Shown in pieces: positions 45,543 through 53,415 of a stretch of 64,000 nt of DNA (position 1 is its first letter; every line of letters starts with the position of its first letter). The notes beneath the pieces were generated by a model. That model had not been told where the DNA came from, made no database searches, and saw only the letters and a program-made list of their open reading frames with translations. The translations under genes were made by a program, and so were the position numbers. The stretch is from Thermodesulfobacterium geofontis OPF15 (GTDB lineage: Bacteria; Desulfobacterota; Thermodesulfobacteria; Thermodesulfobacteriales; Thermodesulfobacteriaceae), in NCBI RefSeq assembly GCF_000215975.1, contig NC_015682.1:434001-498000 (forward strand), read 5' to 3'.

Positions 45543-46025
45543 TTAAATTTTCCACTTAACCTTTGTTTTTCCTTCAATTTTAAAGTTTCCTGTTTTAATT
45601 TCATATATAAGCCCCTTTCCCCTTATAGTTAAGCCCTTTTTTATTAATATAACTTCTTCGTCTGTAAAAATGAGATATTTTTTAGGATAAAAAATTAGTT
45701 TTTGAGTATAAACTTCTCCATAGGAAAGCGTAACAAGGTGGACATTTTCTTGAAGTATAAATTTATCTTCCTCCTTTTGATAAAATCCTCTATTTGCCCA
45801 AATTTCTAATCCTTTTTCTTTATTTATAAGATAAATGTTTTTGCCTTCAAAATCTCCGTTTTCTTTTTGTAAAAACTCTTTTATTTTAAAACCCCAAACA
45901 AACTGATTATTTTTATAAAGAGCATATTCAAAATCATGAGAAACAATTTGAAAGGGGTAAATGTTATGAAAAGATAAAAAAATAAGAGTGATTATACTAA
46001 ATAGGAGTTTAATAAAATTTCCCAT
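45543..46025 (-). CDS. lptC: LPS export periplasmic protein LptC
   Basis: A 160-residue single-pass protein. The N-terminal helix (about 6-24) anchors it in the inner membrane. The rest is a beta-jellyroll with the OstA/LptC pattern, WANRGFYQKEEDKFILQENVHLVT. LptC passes LPS from the LptBFG exporter to LptA. It sits after kdsC, as in many diderms, but lptA and lptB do not follow here; radC does. It overlaps kdsC by 34 nt. Confidence 0.82.
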   Translation of the reverse strand: MGNFIKLLFSIITLIFLSFHNIYPFQIVSHDFEYALYKNNQFVWGFKIKEFLQKENGDFEGKNIYLINKEKGLEIWANRGFYQKEEDKFILQENVHLVTLSYGEVYTQKLIFYPKKYLIFTDEEVILIKKGLTIRGKGLIYEIKTGNFKIEGKTKVKWKI

Positions 46026-46525
46026 TTTCCCTTTGCTTTTAAAATAAGATCACAAACTTCTCTTACTGCCCCATTTCCTCCAGGATATCTGGTTACATAA
46101 TCTACATATTCATTAACAGGATACCAAGCATTAGGAACCCCTATGGCAAGTCCCACTCTTTTCAAAATAGGAAGATCTACCCAATCATCTCCTATATAAG
46201 CAACTTCTTCGTCTTTGAGATTTTTTTCCTTTAAAAGTTTTTCGTAAGCTTCAAGTTTTTTAAGTTCTCCTTGAATTAAAACCTCAATCCCAAGTTCTTT
46301 TGCTCTATGTTCTATTGCTAATGAAAATCTACTTGAGATAATTCCTACTTCAACACCAATTTTTTGTAGAAGCTTAATCCCCATTCCATCAAGTACATTA
46401 AAATGTTTAATTTCATTATTTTGACTATCTATAATTATTTTTCCATCTGTAAGAACTCCGTCTACATCAAGAAGAAGAAACTTTATTTTACTTGCCTTTT
46501 TTAAGATTTCTTCAGGATATTCCAT
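45992..46525 (-). CDS. kdsC: KDO-8-phosphate phosphatase KdsC
   Basis: A 177-residue HAD phosphatase without a cap domain. LLLDVDGVLTDG carries the nucleophile Asp and general acid. Later motifs include ISSRFSLAIEHRAKELGI and YIGDDWVDLPIL. It releases KDO from KDO-8-phosphate for LPS core synthesis. It overlaps kdsA by 14 nt. Confidence 0.94.
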   Translation of the reverse strand: MEYPEEILKKASKIKFLLLDVDGVLTDGKIIIDSQNNEIKHFNVLDGMGIKLLQKIGVEVGIISSRFSLAIEHRAKELGIEVLIQGELKKLEAYEKLLKEKNLKDEEVAYIGDDWVDLPILKRVGLAIGVPNAWYPVNEYVDYVTRYPGGNGAVREVCDLILKAKGKWEILLNSYLV

Positions 46526-47306
46526 ATTTTTCTACTACACTTCTTAGATCTTTTATTTGTTTTAAAATATTTTCAACTTCTGCCAAAGGTAAAGAATTTG
46601 GTCCGTCACAGAGTGCCTTATCAGGTTCTGGATGAACCTCCATAAATATTCCATCAGCCCCTACTGCAACTGCTGCTCTTATAAGATAGGGGACAAATTC
46701 TCTTTCTCCTCCAGATTTTCCTTCCCCTGCTCCAGGTAATTGAACACTATGAGTGGCATCAAAAATAACCCTCACTCCAAAATTTTTCATAATTGGAATG
46801 GATCTAAAATCAACTACTAAATTTCTATATCCAAAGGAATATCCTCTTTCAGTAAGAAGAACTTCTTGAGGATTAAAAGCTTGAGCTTTTTGTAAAACAT
46901 ATTTCATATCCCAAGGAGACATAAATTGTCCTTTTTTGATATTAATAGTTTTTCCTGTTTGAGAAGCAGTTACCACCAGATCTGTTTGTCTACAGAGAAA
47001 AGCAGGTATTTGAATAATATCTACCACCTCAGAAACAGGTTTTACTTGCCATGTTTCATGAACATCAGTTGTAATTTTTACTTTAGCTTTCCCCTTAATC
47101 TCTTCTAACCAAGAAAGCCCTTTTTCTAATCCAGGACCTCTATAAGAGAAAAGAGATGTCCTGTTAGCTTTATCAAAAGAGGCTTTGAAAACATAATCAA
47201 AATCATATTTTTGAACCAAATCTTTTAAGACTTGAGCAATATAGAAGGCTGTATCAAAATCTTCTAATACACAAGGACCAGCAATTATTAAAAATTTCTT
47301 TTCCAT
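46512..47306 (-). CDS. kdsA: KDO-8-phosphate synthase KdsA
   Basis: A 264-residue TIM-barrel enzyme condensing PEP with arabinose 5-phosphate. Diagnostic parts are IAGPCVLED, FKASFDKANRTS, IPAFLCRQTDLV, KKGQFMSPWDM and FDATHSVQLPGAG. The Cys in AFLCRQTD would be the metal ligand of the metal-dependent class. It is the first gene of the reverse-strand operon kdsA-kdsC-lptC-radC-ispH-tadA. Confidence 0.96.
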   Translation of the reverse strand: MEKKFLIIAGPCVLEDFDTAFYIAQVLKDLVQKYDFDYVFKASFDKANRTSLFSYRGPGLEKGLSWLEEIKGKAKVKITTDVHETWQVKPVSEVVDIIQIPAFLCRQTDLVVTASQTGKTINIKKGQFMSPWDMKYVLQKAQAFNPQEVLLTERGYSFGYRNLVVDFRSIPIMKNFGVRVIFDATHSVQLPGAGEGKSGGEREFVPYLIRAAVAVGADGIFMEVHPEPDKALCDGPNSLPLAEVENILKQIKDLRSVVEKYGIS

Positions 47307-47352
47307 AAAAATATTTTATAATCAAAAAATAACCTTGCAAGTATAAGGACTT

Positions 47353-48912
47353 ATGGATTATTTAAAGTTTGAAAGAAATTATATTAAAAAGAAATGGAGA
47401 AACAAAATTTCTATTGCTCTCATATTTCCTAATTATTATCATGTAGGCATGTCAAATTTAGGATTTTTATATATTTATGAAAGGTTAAATAGATATGAAG
47501 AAATAGTTTGTGAAAGAGTGTTTTTGCCTGAAAAAGAAACTCCTCTAAGATCTATAGAAAGCAATAGACCCTTAAAAGATTTTGATCTTATAATTTTTTC
47601 TATTTCCTTTGAGGTTGATTATATAAATATTTTGAAAATATTAAAATTAGGAGAAATAGATTTAGAACCTCTTAAGAGAAAAGAGATTGTTTTAGCAGGA
47701 GGGGTTGCTACTTGGTTAAATCCTGAACCTCTTTCACCTTTTATTGATGCCTTTTTATTAGGGGAATGGGAAGAAATAGAAGAAAAGATAATTCCTATAA
47801 TTTTAGATTATTTTCAAGATAAAAAGAAATTTCTTGAAAAATTAGATGCCTTTCCATTTGTTTATATTCCTTTTAAGGAAAAAAAAGAAATAAAGGTAGC
47901 TAAGAGTAAGGAGTTAAAAAAAGTTATTTATTCAAAGATCATTAGTAAAAAAGCTGAATTTTCCGATACCTATTTAATAGAAGTTTCTAAGGGATGTGGA
48001 AGATCTTGTAGATTTTGTGCTGCAGGATTTGTTTATAGACCTCCAAGAAGTTATGTAGAAAACCTTTTAAGTGAAGCAGTAGAGGAGATCCCTGACAACT
48101 CAAAGGTTGGATTAATAGGGCTTGAATTTGCAGATAAAAAAGAAATTCTTATGCTTGGGAATAAGCTTTTAGAAAAGGGTTGTGTGCTTACTTTTTCATC
48201 TTTAAGAATAGACGCATTAAATAATGAATTTTTAGAGCTTTTAAAAGGAGCTAAAAGTGTTGCTGTAGCTCCAGAGACAGCCTCTTTAAAATTAAAAAAG
48301 GTTATAAATAAGAATTTGACAGAAGAAGAAATCTTTTGGGCATTAAGTAAGTTTCAAGAAAAGGGATTAAAAAAGGTTAAGTTTTATTTTATGCTTGGTT
48401 TACCTCTTGAAAATTTGGAAGATTTAAAAGAGATAGTAGAATTTATAAAAAAATTATTAGAAAAAAAATATAAGCTAATTTTTTCTTTCACTTTCTCTTT
48501 TTTTATTCCTAAACCTCATACACCTTTCCAATGGGCTAAATTTTTAGATTTAAAGGAGCTTAAAGAGAGGGAAAGGTTTATTAAGCGGGAGCTTTATTAT
48601 ATAAAAAATTTAAAAATAGAATCACCAAAGTCTGCTTTTATTCAAGCATTAATAGCAAGAGGGGGAAGGGATTTGAAGGAGTTTATTTTTTTACTTTCTA
48701 AGGGGGTGAGTTTAAAGGAGGCATTAAAAAGCATTCCTAATATTGAAGATATTTTATCTCCTAAGGATTCCTTAGAAACAGTTTTCCCATGGGATAAAAT
48801 TGATATAGGGGTTAAGAAGGAGTATCTTTGGAGGGAGTGGAAGAGAGCTTTAAGATTAGAGTTTACAGCTTTTTGTAATACCAAGAAATGTAAAATTTGT
48901 GGAGCCTGCTAA
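47353..48912 (+). CDS. B12-binding-type radical SAM protein (TIGR03960-like)
   Basis: A 519-residue radical SAM enzyme. Residues about 1-165 resemble the B12-binding-like Rossmann domain (IALIFPNYYHVGMSNLG). The cluster motif is CGRSCRFC with C215, C219 and C222, in the C-x3-C-x2-C form. VAPETASLKLKKVINKNL is family typical. The C-terminus ends NTKKCKICGAC, a possible second Cys site. The YgiQ/TIGR03960 group is mostly uncharacterised. Its last 126 codons are repeated at 51212-51587 beyond the restriction-modification genes. It is divergent from kdsA (46-nt gap). Confidence 0.88.
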   Translation: MDYLKFERNYIKKKWRNKISIALIFPNYYHVGMSNLGFLYIYERLNRYEEIVCERVFLPEKETPLRSIESNRPLKDFDLIIFSISFEVDYINILKILKLGEIDLEPLKRKEIVLAGGVATWLNPEPLSPFIDAFLLGEWEEIEEKIIPIILDYFQDKKKFLEKLDAFPFVYIPFKEKKEIKVAKSKELKKVIYSKIISKKAEFSDTYLIEVSKGCGRSCRFCAAGFVYRPPRSYVENLLSEAVEEIPDNSKVGLIGLEFADKKEILMLGNKLLEKGCVLTFSSLRIDALNNEFLELLKGAKSVAVAPETASLKLKKVINKNLTEEEIFWALSKFQEKGLKKVKFYFMLGLPLENLEDLKEIVEFIKKLLEKKYKLIFSFTFSFFIPKPHTPFQWAKFLDLKELKERERFIKRELYYIKNLKIESPKSAFIQALIARGGRDLKEFIFLLSKGVSLKEALKSIPNIEDILSPKDSLETVFPWDKIDIGVKKEYLWREWKRALRLEFTAFCNTKKCKICGAC

Positions 48913-48913
48913 G
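48537..48913 (+). repeat. 377-bp direct repeat, upstream copy
   Basis: Covers the 3' end of the radical SAM gene including its stop codon. It aligns without gaps to 51212-51588, offset 2675 bp. Seven mismatches were counted by eye: 48575, 48611, 48615, 48616, 48624, 48802 and 48861. Five of these are within 90 bp of the left edge. Confidence 0.95.
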
Positions 48914-48978
48914 CAAAAGTTTTTTGAATTTTAAGTTTGGGATTTTTAATTTTAGAGTTATGTTATATTATTTAAAAA

Positions 48979-50277
48979 ATGTTTAATAAAGAATCGTCTA
49001 AACAATTGATATTTTTTAATTTCTTAAATCAAGAAAATAGCAAAATAAAATCATCTTTATTTAACCAAAATAAAAAAGTTGCTATACTTTTTAGAAATTC
49101 CATACCTGAAATTCCATCTACAACTTATGGAACCTTTGCTATTTATAAATATCCAGCCAAATTTATTCCCCAAGTAGTTGCTTTTATTCTTAAAAATTAT
49201 GCTAAACCTGGTATGAAAATTTTTGATCCTTTTGCTGGTTATGGTACTGTTGGAATTGTGTCAAGAGTTTATGGTTATAATTATGAACTATGGGATTTAA
49301 ATCCTATATTGGAAGTAATTCATAACACAGCTATAATGAAAAATTTTAAAATAAATCTTTTTAAGTTGATAAAAGAAATAAAAACTTCTGAGAAAATTTT
49401 TATTCCAAAATGGTCCAACCTAAACTATTGGTTTCCTGAAGAATTTATTTCTGTCCTTTCTAAAGCTTGGGGATATGCTCATTCATTGCCGGAAGATGTT
49501 AAATATTTTCTTTTAATTCCTCTAATTAATGTAACAAAATATTTTTCCTATAGTGATGAGAAGGTTCATAAACTTTATAGGTCAAAATATTCTAAAGAAA
49601 AAATAGAAAATCTATTAAAAAGTGATTGGGAAAAAGAATTTTATAATATGCTTGAAAAAGAAATAGTTAAACTTTTAAAAAAAGTTTGGGAGTATAATAG
49701 ACTAAATCCTAAAGATGTAGATTATGAGATAAAAATAGGTATAGATGCATTAGAAACAGACCTTAAAGATGAAGTAAATATTTTAATAACTTCTCCTCCC
49801 TATTTACAAGCACAAGAATATATAAGATCCACTAAATTAGAACTTTTTTGGCTTGGATATAATGAAAATTTCATAAAAGAATTAAGCAAAAAAGAGATAC
49901 CCTATAGAGATGTTAAAGAGATTAAGATATACTCTGAAAAATATTATGAATTTCGAGAAAAAATAGAGGAAAAACATCTTAAAATTTTATATGATAGATA
50001 TTTTTTTAGCATTTTAAAGATTTTTCAAGAACTCGGAGAAAAAGTAACAGATTACATGTGCATTTTTGTTGGTCCGGCTAAAATAAGAACAATTCCAATC
50101 CCAATAGATGAAATAATTATTCAACATCTAACTAATTTTGGATGGGAACATGAAATTACATTTGTAGATAAAATTGTATCAAGAGTTATGTTTGAATCAA
50201 AAATAAATCCAGCCTCTAAAAAAAAAGATAGTAGAATAAAAACAGAACATTTAATAATTCTAAAAAGAAAGATATAA
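48979..50277 (+). CDS. Site-specific DNA methyltransferase (type II, amino-group class)
   Basis: A 432-residue DNA methyltransferase. The SAM-binding motifs X and I (KYPAKFIPQVVAFILKNY and DPFAGYGT, residues 83-90) precede the catalytic motif IV TSPPY (271-275). About 180 residues, probably including target recognition, lie between. TSPPY is most common in N4-cytosine enzymes, so m4C is likelier than m6A, but this is not certain. The gene appears intact. It is followed 1 nt later by the endonuclease, forming an operon within the inserted segment. Confidence 0.88.
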   Translation: MFNKESSKQLIFFNFLNQENSKIKSSLFNQNKKVAILFRNSIPEIPSTTYGTFAIYKYPAKFIPQVVAFILKNYAKPGMKIFDPFAGYGTVGIVSRVYGYNYELWDLNPILEVIHNTAIMKNFKINLFKLIKEIKTSEKIFIPKWSNLNYWFPEEFISVLSKAWGYAHSLPEDVKYFLLIPLINVTKYFSYSDEKVHKLYRSKYSKEKIENLLKSDWEKEFYNMLEKEIVKLLKKVWEYNRLNPKDVDYEIKIGIDALETDLKDEVNILITSPPYLQAQEYIRSTKLELFWLGYNENFIKELSKKEIPYRDVKEIKIYSEKYYEFREKIEEKHLKILYDRYFFSILKIFQELGEKVTDYMCIFVGPAKIRTIPIPIDEIIIQHLTNFGWEHEITFVDKIVSRVMFESKINPASKKKDSRIKTEHLIILKRKI

Positions 50278-50278
50278 C

Positions 50279-51204
50279 GTGATTGAAATACCAAAACAAA
50301 TACTAAAATCTCCCTATAAATTTAAAGAAAAATTAAGTGATTTTATTAAGATCCAGATAGAAAATATTCAAAAAATTCATAATGTTTATTTTAATTTTGA
50401 AGAATTAAGTGATCTTTTACTTTCTGCTTGTAGAAGTAATGATTTTAATGTCCTTTATTTTGAAAGGAGAAAATTATTTATTAATGAAGATAAAATTTCT
50501 GAATGGATTCATAAAAAGCTTTTATCTAATACTATAGCATTAAAAATAGATGATGAAGATATACTTAGGTTACTTATATTTTGTATTGAAATAACTTATC
50601 AAATGTTTTCTGGTGGGACAAGAGCAACAATAACTGCGAAAGCATTTAGAGAAAGAAGAAGAACTTTTGAATCTATTTTAGTAGATCAGTTTGTTGGGAA
50701 ATTAGGGGAGGTTATGCTAAAAAAATTTTTAGAGCAAAATTTTCCAGGAATTAAAATAGAATTGGATTGGAGGATATCTACTCAACTTGAAAAACACAAA
50801 AATGATATTATCAATGCGAAGAAAAAAGTAAGTATAAAATCAACACCGACTTTAGCTGGAATATGGGCAGAAGCAGATATAGGGTATGATTATGGCATTA
50901 TGGTTAAATGTTCTGTACCTAAACAACCAATTTTACAATTTTTTATTGAAGTTTGTGGATTTAAAAAACTTATTGATTTTGTTGAAGGTAAAATTCCTAC
51001 TTATGTGAAAAGATACAAACAGAACTGAAAGGTTTTGTTTGTGGTTATTTTAAAACAAGTGAATATAAACCTATTGAAGTAGGAAAGGAACTTCCTTATA
51101 TGGGTAAAATTAGAGAGAAAAGATATCTTGTAAATATTAATGAGTTGAAATATGAAAAAATCTTCATGGAGAGCCTTTCTTCAGGATACAGGACTTATAC
51201 TTGA
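50279..51204 (+). pseudogene. Type II restriction endonuclease, frameshifted near its end
   Basis: Partner endonuclease of the adjacent methyltransferase. The open frame from a GTG at 50279 runs 249 codons to a TGA at 51026. It contains a PD-(D/E)xK-like pattern: KLGE (E144), D176 in KHKNDI, and VSIK with K187. About 51017-51021 the frame slips by -1, and about 61 further codons stay open to a TGA at 51202. They read GFVCGYFKTSEYKP and IREKRYLVNINELKYEKIF in good protein-like sequence. One missing A in the ACAAAC run would explain it. The long frame is the likely ancestral product. Activity without the last 60 residues is unknown; the specificity is not recognisable. Confidence 0.75.
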
Positions 51205-51211
51205 ACAATCT

Positions 51212-51587
51212 TAAATTTTTAGATTTAAAGGAGCTTAAAGAGAGGGAAATGTTTATTAAGCGGGAGCTTTATTATATAAAAAATTCAAAGGTAGAATCCC
51301 CAAAGTCTGCTTTTATTCAAGCATTAATAGCAAGAGGGGGAAGGGATTTGAAGGAGTTTATTTTTTTACTTTCTAAGGGGGTGAGTTTAAAGGAGGCATT
51401 AAAAAGCATTCCTAATATTGAAGATATTTTATCTCCTAAGGATTCCTTAGAAACAGTTTTCCCATGGGATAAAATTAATATAGGGGTTAAGAAGGAGTAT
51501 CTTTGGAGGGAGTGGAAGAGAGCTTTAAGATTAGAATTTACAGCTTTTTGTAATACCAAGAAATGTAAAATTTGTGGAGCCTGCTAA
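51212..51587 (+). pseudogene. Duplicate C-terminal fragment of the radical SAM gene
   Basis: Encodes the last about 122 residues of the radical SAM protein (from FLDLKELKERE to CKICGAC), with five amino-acid changes and no catalytic domain. An ATG-less open frame from 51201 covers it, but there is no ribosome site and no cluster motif. It is best read as a remnant made by the long target duplication. It overlaps the treT stop by 4 nt. Confidence 0.88.
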
Positions 51588-51588
51588 G
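51212..51588 (+). repeat. 377-bp direct repeat, downstream copy
   Basis: Second copy of 48537-48913, about 98% identical with no gaps. Its right edge runs directly into the native treT end, whose stop codon lies inside the repeat. Recombination between the copies would remove 2675 bp and restore one clean radical SAM-treT junction. Confidence 0.95.
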
Positions 51589-52792
51589 AATTTTGATTTA
51601 AAATTTTATATATAAGAAGAAGATAGTCTCTTAAATGACGTATAATTAAAAATCTGTGTTTTACTCTTTCTTTTGCGTGAAATCCCATTTTTTCTCTTAA
51701 ATGTTTATTAGCTAAAAGCTGTTTAATTCTCATCGCAGCTCCTTCAACACTTTCTACGAGATATCCTGTAATACCATGAACAATTTGTCTTTTAATCCCT
51801 CCAACATTTGATCCTACAACAGGTTTTGATTTCCACATAGCTTCTGAAACAACAAGTCCAAAACCTTCTTTTAAAGATTTTTGAACTACTACAGTTGCAC
51901 CTCTTTGAAAGGCATTTATCTCTTTATGACTATCAGGAGGGAGATTAAGAACAAGTATATCCCTTTCATCAGCAATAAGATTCAAAAGTTCTTTATAAAC
52001 CTCTTCTCCTTCGGGATCATCTGAAGCAAAAGAGCCAGCTAAAATAAGCTGACAATCATATTTTTTCTTTACAAGTTTAAAAGCTTCAATAACTCCAAAG
52101 GGATCTTTTAATCTATCAAAACGAGAAACTTGAAGAATGATAGGCTTTTCAGGATTTATTCCAAATTTAGTTAAAGTATTTTTAATTTCCTCTTCTGAAA
52201 GATCTATATTTTTGGGATGCAGGGGATCTATAGAAGGAAGAATTGTGTAAGTAGGAATTTCAATTTTTTCATAGACAAATTCAGGCATATGGAAAATACA
52301 AGCATCATAAGAATTTAGAAAGTTTTCAATAAAATTCCAAGCTCTTGGATCAGGGGTTGAGGTGTCTATATGACATCTCCAGATCCATTTCTGTTTTTTT
52401 TGCTTATTTACAATAAGTCCCATAGGTTGAGGATCGTGAATAAAAACTACATCATAGTTTTCTGTGTCTATCTCTTTTAGATTTTCATAAGTAATTTTCA
52501 AATAATAAACAAATTCTTCACTACTGATACCTTTTTCAGAGGGTAAATGAAGTAAATTATGTAATTTTTTAGTGAAACTAAAAAATTTTTCATCACCTTT
52601 AAAAACTTTCCAATCTGTCTTTATTCCAAGTTCATTCATAAGAGGAATAAATCTTTGTAGAATTTCAGCAACCCCTCCTCCTTTATAGGTAGAATTTACA
52701 TGAAGTACTTTTAAATCCTTTAATTTTCTACTTAAGATAAAAAGTTCCTGAAGAGTTTCTTCACCAACAAAAGGTATATATTGTTCTAACAT
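51584..52792 (-). CDS. treT: Trehalose glycosyltransferring synthase TreT-like (GT4)
   Basis: A 402-residue GT-B enzyme. HVNSTYKGGGVAEILQRFIPLM near the N-terminus is the TreT/trehalose phosphorylase hallmark. VVFIHDPQPMGLI, RCHIDTSTPDP, LQVSRFDRLKDPFGVIEAF and the donor motif EGFGLVVSEAMWKSKPVVGS follow. TreT joins NDP-glucose and glucose to trehalose. It is the last gene of otsAB-DUF5752-treT and overlaps the middle gene by 7 nt. Its stop codon lies within the 377-bp repeat. Confidence 0.88.
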   Translation of the reverse strand: MLEQYIPFVGEETLQELFILSRKLKDLKVLHVNSTYKGGGVAEILQRFIPLMNELGIKTDWKVFKGDEKFFSFTKKLHNLLHLPSEKGISSEEFVYYLKITYENLKEIDTENYDVVFIHDPQPMGLIVNKQKKQKWIWRCHIDTSTPDPRAWNFIENFLNSYDACIFHMPEFVYEKIEIPTYTILPSIDPLHPKNIDLSEEEIKNTLTKFGINPEKPIILQVSRFDRLKDPFGVIEAFKLVKKKYDCQLILAGSFASDDPEGEEVYKELLNLIADERDILVLNLPPDSHKEINAFQRGATVVVQKSLKEGFGLVVSEAMWKSKPVVGSNVGGIKRQIVHGITGYLVESVEGAAMRIKQLLANKHLREKMGFHAKERVKHRFLIIRHLRDYLLLIYKILNQNS

Positions 52793-53415
52793 ATTTTTTC
52801 TTCTAAAATTTTTATTATTTCTTCTTTGATTTCATATAAAGTCAGGGTATAAGGGTCTAATTTATTTATTTTTTCTGCTTTTTTAGCCTCTCCTATACTG
52901 TATAACCAGGCAGAATAATCGTTTATAATGGTTTTATTTTCTATTCTTGAAGTTATGAGATGATAAAAAAGGGAGTTTATACTTGATTTTTTAATTCCTT
53001 CTATAAATTCATCTAAATTATGAGCAATCTTTCCACATTCTATAATTTCTCTTTCAGCAGTAATAAAATAAAAGGGATATTTTTCTTTTCTATTCCAATT
53101 TTTATCATAATTTTTTTCAAGAATATTTATTAGGGCAATTCTTAATTCTTCAAGATCAAAATAATCTAAAGGGTCGATAATAGATAGTTTTTCAGCTAAT
53201 AAAAGATAGCCATTTTTAAAAAACCAATAGGATATACTATTAGTGTAAAAGGTAGGCAAATTATGATAATTAAAAATATTTATATACATGTGATAAAAAA
53301 TGGAAAATTTGTCAACCTCTTTTAGAGCTTTTATAAATTCATTAATAGAATAAACTTTAATTCCTGTATACTTGGGAATCCATAATTCAGATTTAAAAAT
53401 AAAGGGATTATTCAT
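52786..53415 (-). CDS. DUF5752-like protein with internal duplication
   Basis: A 209-residue protein made of two similar halves of about 85 residues. EFIKALKEVDKFSIFYHMY with WFFKNGYLLLAEKLSIIDPLDYFDLEELR matches EFIEGIKKSSINSLFYHLI with WLYSIGEAKKAEKINKLDPYTLTLYEIK. I believe it belongs to DUF5752, which co-occurs with trehalose genes, but that is from memory. There is no catalytic motif. It overlaps both neighbours by 7-8 nt, so it is translated together with OtsAB and TreT and may regulate or scaffold them. Confidence 0.7.
   Translation of the reverse strand: MNNPFIFKSELWIPKYTGIKVYSINEFIKALKEVDKFSIFYHMYINIFNYHNLPTFYTNSISYWFFKNGYLLLAEKLSIIDPLDYFDLEELRIALINILEKNYDKNWNRKEKYPFYFITAEREIIECGKIAHNLDEFIEGIKKSSINSLFYHLITSRIENKTIINDYSAWLYSIGEAKKAEKINKLDPYTLTLYEIKEEIIKILEEKIC

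Noticed and set aside
48642-48884. Two near-identical 80-codon reverse-strand frames (also 51317-51559)
   Set aside because: They are antisense shadows of the duplicated radical SAM 3' end. Their similarity comes only from the 377-bp repeat.
51010-51026. Programmed -1 frameshifting in the endonuclease gene
   Set aside because: No X-XXY-YYZ slippery heptamer stands in the zero frame, and no following hairpin was seen. A simple one-base loss is the simpler reading.
51017-51040. Selenocysteine read-through of the endonuclease TGA, since tRNA-Sec is present
   Set aside because: Reading on in the same frame gives only about 17 codons before a TAG. The protein-like sequence continues in the -1 frame instead.
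48914-51211. Inserted segment as a transposon or integrative element
   Set aside because: No transposase, integrase or terminal inverted repeats were seen. The long target repeat is far beyond a transposon target duplication.
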